Of a stretch of DNA of 64,000 nucleotides, positions 58,401 through 64,000 are shown piece by piece; the stretch's first letter is position 1; each line of letters opens with the position of its first letter. This DNA comes from Mallotus nudiflorus. Taxonomy: Eukaryota > Streptophyta > Magnoliopsida > Malpighiales > Euphorbiaceae. The notes under the pieces were generated by a model, which saw nothing but the letters and a program-made list of their open reading frames with translations, had not been told where the DNA came from and made no database searches. The DNA is taken from the NCBI GenBank assembly GCA_947683625.1, contig CANTUR010000156.1:1550001-1614000 (forward strand). The letters are read 5' to 3'. The position numbers were made by a program, and so were the translations under genes.

Positions 58401-60233
58401 ATCTGTGAGTGACAACTTCTCCACTGACGTATCCCTAACCAATGCCAAAAACCCCTGACAACCTTTCCTCAACAACTTCCTAGCTGAAATAGCAGAAATA
58501 AGATTCTGAGGTGCTGAACTCCTATCACCAACAAACTTAAATTCTACTTCACCAGGAATTCTGAAAATCACCTCCTTATTCCTGCAATCTACCACGGCAA
58601 AGTGCTGAGATAACCAATCCATTCCCAAAATAACATCAAACTCCATCACATCCAACAAAATCAAATCAGTGGGTAATTCTCTAACTCCTACGAGAACTGG
58701 ACAACCAGAAAGAATAATATCGGTGTCCAAAGAATCGCTCAGAGGAGTGGCAACAGACAAAGGAAAAGCCATCCTCGAAGCTTGCCAACAAGATTTAGAA
58801 GCAAAAATGGGAGAAATAAACGAATGCGTGGCACCCGGATCAAACAAAACCAAAGCATCCAGGTAACAAACAGAAAGAATACCTGCCACGACTGCATTAG
58901 ATGCCTGAGCATCCTGCTGAGTCAGATGGAAGACTCTGGCCTGACCTCGACCTCCCTGCTGACTGGTAGAATCCTGGCCAACACCTCTGGCACCTCCTCT
59001 AGTACCTCTACCATGACTCTGCTGTGGAACAAACTGAGTAGAACTCTGATGCTGGGCTGGTGGTAACTGAAATGGCACGGGTGCTGCACTAGCAATCGAC
59101 TGCTGTGGGAATCGCGGAATCTGCTGCTGCTGATATCCGGAATAAGGACACGATCTGGCAAAATGTCCTGTCTGCCCGCATCTGAAACATTTCAGCGGTG
59201 TCAGATAACACGGTCCCTGATGGACTCTACCACAAGTCTGATAAACGCTGGCCGCTGATCCAGAACTACGACCACTGCTGCTGCTCGAAGCACCTGACCC
59301 AAATCTGAACGATCTACGCTGACCTCCACGGCCATGTCTACTGCTCCGATGCACTCGCTGCTGCTGTCTCTGACTCTGCTGAGTCGAACCTCGCTGCTGA
59401 CTACTCGAACCAACATGAAAACTCGAATATGGAGTAGCCTGCAATCCACTCGACTGAACTCCCAACTGGTAATAATCAGGCATCGCTCCCTGCCTAACTA
59501 ACCTCAGCTCAATCTCCTTAGCTAGCTCAATCACAGACTCCAGAGTAAGACCTGCTGTAGGCATACCAGCAAAAGCTGAACCCAAACCAGTAACATAGGT
59601 AGTAACCGCGAAATACTGATCTCGCATCAGATCCTCAGCATATCTACCCAGACGAAGAAACTCTCGGGTATACTCCTCTACAGATCGATCTCCACGAGAA
59701 ATACTGGTCAGACGAAGACGATAGCTTAAACGAAGAGGCTCTGGACAAAATCTCCTCATAAACCGCTCTCGAAACTGAGCCCATGTCATCGTCATCATAT
59801 AAGGCTGGATCATCTGAATAAACCAATCTAGAGCTGGTCCCTCAACAGACAACTCAACAATCATGATCCTCTGGTACTCGGTATGAGCAGTCCGAGTCCT
59901 AGTCTCAATCGTATGCAAAAAATCTAAAGGATCAGAAGTACCATCAAAAGCAATCCTGCCAACTCTGGCATAGAACAAAGCTGCCTCAGGGTCAGACATA
60001 CCCTGCTGATAGGCAGGCTGAACAACTGGAGGAACAGGAACATCAAACTCAGGCTCAACAGGCTCCTCGTCCTGTAACTCTCTCTGCCTACGGCGACCTG
60101 CCGCTCCTCGAGGTCTACCTCTGCCACGACCTCTACGTCTAATTGGCGGTTCAGGAGGTAAAACCTCATCCTGAAAAGACTCATCATCCTCGGCCTCAAC
60201 GACCGGTGGAGCGACACGTGCTCGCCTCCTCAT
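55491..60233 (-). pseudogene. Gag-pol polyprotein of element D, one in-frame TAG codon
   Basis: One frame of 1581 codons including the final stop, from the ATG at 60233 (MRRRARVAPP) to TGA at 55491-55493. An upstream TTG extension is not used because F lacks an ATG there. TAG at 57177-57179 replaces a CAG within RNase H (KYIF-stop-QRDL). All domains are present: Gag; zinc knuckle CFRCGQTGHFARSC; protease FDPGATHSF; RT with FIDD; RNase H; integrase HHCC and DDE; chromodomain-like tail. The accessory finger has Tyr for its first Cys (YQTCGRVHQGPC; Cys in F). The chromodomain-like end of this lineage is thought to help target insertions. Without readthrough of the stop, integrase would not be made. 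Confidence 0.93.
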
Positions 60234-60431
60234 TCTGAAAAGACAAACGGAAAGATTCAAATAAAATAGACAACGGAAGAATAATGCTGAAAACTACAGC
60301 AAGGAATACTTATCAAGACATACTCGAACCTAATACACTGCAGTAGTCCAACAGAAAACACAACTTTAAAACTAGGGCCACAACTCACATAACTAAGCCC
60401 TGACACAGAACTCCACTCTGATACGAACTTC

Positions 60432-60443
60432 GCTCTGATACCA
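60432..60443 (-). other. Primer binding site of element D (initiator Met tRNA type)
   Basis: The minus strand reads TGGTATCAGAGC, 4 bp from the 5' LTR edge at 60448. Confidence 0.93.
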
Positions 60444-60447
60444 ACTT

Positions 60448-63400
60448 TGTCACGACCCAAAACAGGGGCCATGACCGGCGCTAGGGAACGGGAATTCTTT
60501 CGAATCCGGAACCCGTAGCAAGCCTAAAAATAAAATAAAGCATGCCACAATAACAATAAAAATATACTATGCAGCGGAAATAAAAATCATAATATCATTT
60601 TTCCATATCAACTGGATTTAAACTAAATCTCGTCCCATACATAAAATCTCTTTAATACAATCCAGTTTCAACATAATACATCTCTTTAAAATAAAGTAAA
60701 TGAAATCCAATACTTTAATTCACAACTACTGCAGTGTCTAGATAAAATAAATAAGACTCAAGTAGACAATTTATATAAAGAAGCCGGGGCGGAAGAAATC
60801 CGGCGTATCGACCTGCTACTGAGGTCTGAGGAAGTTGACTCTCCTGAAAAATAGTCAACGGAGGGGAGTCAGACCTCACTGAGTGAATTACTATAATATA
60901 TATACATACACACTAAGTGATAATGCATACAGTCAACAGTATATATATATCTAATATATATACAGGCAAATACACACAAATGCAGAAAAATCATTTTTAT
61001 ATATTTTACTGAAAAATCCCAATTTATGAAGGATCACATAGAACCCTAGAATATCGCAACCTCAGAAAATAGTGTTAAACAACAGTCTGGCCATACAGGC
61101 TCACTTATTCCAAATATATCCACTTAATCCATATGGACAGTAGACTGGCCCCGAGACACTAAGTCAACCGAGCTCCAGCAGTCTGACTGCCAGTGTGATT
61201 GGCCCCGAGACACTTGGTCAACCGAGCTCCAGCAATCACACCCAAACCACATCTCACACATCAATAATCATAATCAAATCAATATCCACAAATAGTTAGT
61301 AATATAGCCTAAAGCTATAGGCGTACCGGTACGTACTCGGTCCTAGTGCTGCCCACTAGGTAGCACGTTCTATTGATATCCTTCATTAATAAATAATATA
61401 AAACATTCATTCATAAATACATGATGCATGAATGTAAATGAAACAACAATATAAACCATATATATACCGAAAATATACCAAACATAAACCAGGTATATTT
61501 TGAGTATATATATGTCAAATAAATCCAATCAAATCATGAATTAAACTAAAAATATATTTAAAAACATTTTAAATATATTTTATTTATAAAACATGTATAT
61601 AATTTATTATATACCAAAAATATACCAAAAATATACTTGAATATAAATCACATTATTTATGCATATTTAGTCAAAATAAAACATGCATTTTCTAAATCAT
61701 GCATCCTAAGCATATATATATAATATAGTAACTCACCTAATGCGCTCCACGAGACAGGTCCGACGGGCCTGGTCCACTAGCCCTCGGTCTCGGCGCAACT
61801 AAACAAGAAATAAATAATCGACATCAGAATAAACCTAATAGAAATCCTAGAATTCAATCTAGAGTATTAAACACAGAATCGAAAATTAGGGTTCGACTGG
61901 ATATCACGTTTTACGAGAATTCTATCGAAAATCCGGCAGAACCTCCCCTGTAAAACGGACATCTCTCTACTCAAAAGAGTAGAGCCGACCCTGCAAAGAA
62001 ACACACTTCGAAAAACGAGCTCAACACAATCAAAATCCCACGGTCGGACTCCAAACTACAGTCCACCGACCGGGGTCCACAAACACAGAATAATTCCAGA
62101 TATACCGAACATATCCTTAGATCACAGAAATACATTTTATAGGTAAAAATTACATAATTAACCTTGAAACACTATAAAAACCGATTAAAACTCATTTTAT
62201 TAGAAAAACCGTATATTATATATATAATTGAAAATAATTCCCGAAAAATAGTTTTAATTAGTTAAAAATACTAAATAATTTGTAGAAATCATTTTTATAC
62301 CTTAAATAAATATTAAAACCAATTAAATTACATTTTTAGACAATTTAGGGTAAAATTACCAAAATACCCCTATATATATAAATATACTTAAATTACTTCA
62401 AAAATTCACCAAAAATCATACAATTATCCAAAATTAATTTTCTCAACATATTTATCAATAATATCAATAATTAAACCCAATTAACCAATTAAATTCAAAT
62501 AAAAACACAATTAACCTAATTTTCCAAAATCACCTAAACTTCAATAATTAAAAATAAATACTTAGAAATTCATAAAAATTCTAAATAAATTCCTATAATT
62601 CATTTCAACACCTAATTAAACCATAAAATCCAATTTCATAATTTAAATAATTAATTTCCGAAAATTAGAAAATAATATTAAAATATTCAAAAATACCCAA
62701 AATCCAAACAATCTCCAAAAATTCTACAAAAATTCATACATGAAGATTAAGCTACTAGGAACAACATTTGTGAAGGAATTTTCCATGAATCAATCAATTC
62801 GAAGCTCAAAAAAATCGAAAACCCTAATAGGCCGAATTTGACAAATCGAAAACTAAGCAATTCTAGACCATTTTAGCTCAAACCAAAGCTAGAATAACAC
62901 TCACCGGAGCTCAAGGAGAAGAAAGAGACCGGCGGTGTCGAAAACGGTGGCCGGAATCGGCGTGATCGACGGTGGGTTGATTTTCGGCTTCTCCGGCCAA
63001 AATCACTCTCCCGACGCCGGAAACGGCCTCCACAGGCGGCGAAACTGGTCGGGGAAGATGGTGGCACACCGGACGGCACACCCACGGTGAAGGAACGGCA
63101 CGGCAGCGATCGGAAATGGTGAGGGAACGATTGGAGAAGAAGAAGAAGAAGAAGAAGAAGAAGAAACTGTCGGGGGCAAAATGGTAATTTTGTAAATTCT
63201 TTTGATTTTTAATGTATATATGTATATATATATACTTTATACTATATATTAAAATAATATTAAATTACACACATCAAATATACACCACACACATAAAATA
63301 TTAATATTTTAATAATTTATACTAAATAAAATTAATTAAATAACAATTAAACAAATAAATACTTAATAAAATATTAGGGTATTAATAAACCCTAATTAAA

Positions 63401-63687
63401 TAAATATACACACACCGACTTTATTTAATAATTTAAAAATATGTATGAGTTCATGCAAGTCCGTAAATACATTTAAAATAATTAATAATACATTGTTTAC
63501 GTGAAAATTTCCCCGAAAATGCAAGTCCCGGGAAAATTTTACGTAAAACACTGTAAATAATATACCGTAATTAAAATAGGTTTTAAATACATATTAACTC
63601 GTAAAAATATCACATATATATTCAAAATTATTGACACTGCATATCCCGGTACAGTGTAAAAATATTTTAAAAACACGGGATATTACA
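60448..63687 (-). mobile_element. 5' LTR of element D
   Basis: 3240 bp, TG...CA. Collinear with the 3' LTR and with the LTRs of F. The longer AAG tract accounts for the 3-bp length difference from the 3' LTR. Confidence 0.95.
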
Positions 63688-63692
63688 GTATT
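63688..63692. repeat. Target site duplication GTATT, right copy (element D)
   Basis: Identical to 52202-52206. Confidence 0.95.
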
Positions 63693-63915
63693 GTTAGAAC
63701 TTTATGTGATGTTAAGCATATACCAGACCTGAGAAAGAATCTAATTTCCCTAGGCACGTTACATGCTAATGGTTTTCAATATAAATCTGATGAAGATAGG
63801 GAAAACATTAGAGTAACTAAGGGTGTATTGACTGTGATGAAAGGGAAATGAAATACAAAAAAATTTATAAATTGCTAAGGAATACTATTATAGGTGGAGT
63901 TGCATCGACTGAGTC
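63693..63915 (+). pseudogene. Copia pre-integrase remnant, right part
   Basis: Reads VRTLCDVKHIPDLRKNLISLGTLHANGFQY, then VTKGVLTVMKGK, the conserved GAG_pre-integrase region of copia Pol. It continues from the left part once element D is taken out. A stop follows VMKGK. It breaks off at the LTR of element E. Confidence 0.88.
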
Positions 63916-64000
63916 TTTCACGACCCAAAATAGGGACCATGACCGACGCTAGGGAACGGGAATTCTTTCGAATCCGGAACCCGTAGCAAGCCCACAAATA
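63916..64000 (-). mobile_element. Element E: start of another Tekay-like LTR, cut by the window end
   Basis: TTTCACGACCCAAAATAGGG aligns with the LTR end of element D (TGTCACGACCCAAAACAGGG), and the next 60 bp also match with few changes. The terminal TG reads TT. Same orientation as D and only about 220 bp from it in the same copia element. Confidence 0.88.

Larger units (their letters stand above)
52207..63687 (-). mobile_element. Element D: very young Tekay/Del-like Ty3/gypsy element
   Basis: 11,481 bp: 5' LTR (60448-63687), PBS (60432-60443), gag-pol (60233-55491), polypurine tract (55444-55456), 3' LTR (52207-55443), with a perfect TSD (GTATT). I count three substitutions (all transitions) and one AAG-unit difference between the LTRs, about 0.1 percent. 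With an assumed 1.3e-8 substitutions per site per year this would be some tens of thousands of years. One in-frame TAG is the only clear break in the polyprotein. It sits inside a copia element whose reading continues on both sides. Confidence 0.96.

Noticed and set aside
1..64000. Integrated plant pararetrovirus or an env-like gene in the gypsy elements
   Set aside because: No movement-protein or coat-protein motifs seen. The element F and D polyproteins end in a chromodomain-like tail directly followed by the polypurine tract, leaving no room for an env-like gene.

Overview
This window is plant nuclear DNA, most likely from a dicot. It is a repeat-rich interval with one intact-looking host gene. 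The evidence for a plant is Ty3/gypsy chromovirus (Tekay/Del-like), Ty3/gypsy Ogre/Tat-like and Ty1/copia elements, initiator-Met-tRNA primer sites, a plant mobile domain, a plant-type SDR gene with a GT-AG intron, and AT-rich spacers full of microsatellites. I see no bacterial genes, CRISPR array, tRNA or rRNA genes.

Layout from left to right. 1-1047 is the 3' part of an old plus-strand Tekay-like LTR. 1048-8722 is a decayed minus-strand Tekay-like element (element A). 8723-26910 is an old minus-strand Ogre/Tat-like element. It has gag, protease, RT, RNase H, a second RNase H and integrase remnants, plus two extra coding regions on the opposite (plus) strand between pol and the 3' LTR; one of these is a plant mobile domain (PMD). 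Its 5' LTR carries a solo Tekay-like LTR (element B, 23394-26684, TSD AAAAC). 26930-28595 is a LINE reverse-transcriptase pseudogene. 28596-29062 is an old gypsy RT fragment joined directly to the end of a young plus-strand element (element F, 29063-40662). F is followed by the 3' half of a copia element with its LTR (40663-42150).

42151-46548 is the only non-TE island. It holds a two-exon short-chain dehydrogenase/reductase gene (43944-44885) and a broken partial copy of it about 0.9 kb downstream. 46549-49798 is another solo Tekay-like LTR (element C, TSD CTTTC). 50746-52206 plus 63688-63915 is one copia element split by a very young, nearly complete minus-strand Tekay-like element (element D, 52207-63687, TSD GTATT). 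Another LTR of the same family (element E) starts at 63916 and leaves the window.

Seven insertions of one long-LTR (about 3.2 kb) family, at very different ages, lie in 64 kb, so the copies can be compared within the window. The comparison suggests that the LTR is a structured leader: consensus splice sites and two adjacent hairpins persist in old, diverged copies. The two young polyproteins are broken only by CAG-to-TAG changes, as expected from deamination of CHG-methylated cytosine. I did not find a clearly new protein system. The items most worth checking are the conserved LTR leader architecture, the antisense PMD coding region in the Tat element, the F left junction and the preserved empty site. 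All homology calls come from reading translations by eye; identities and ages are hand estimates.
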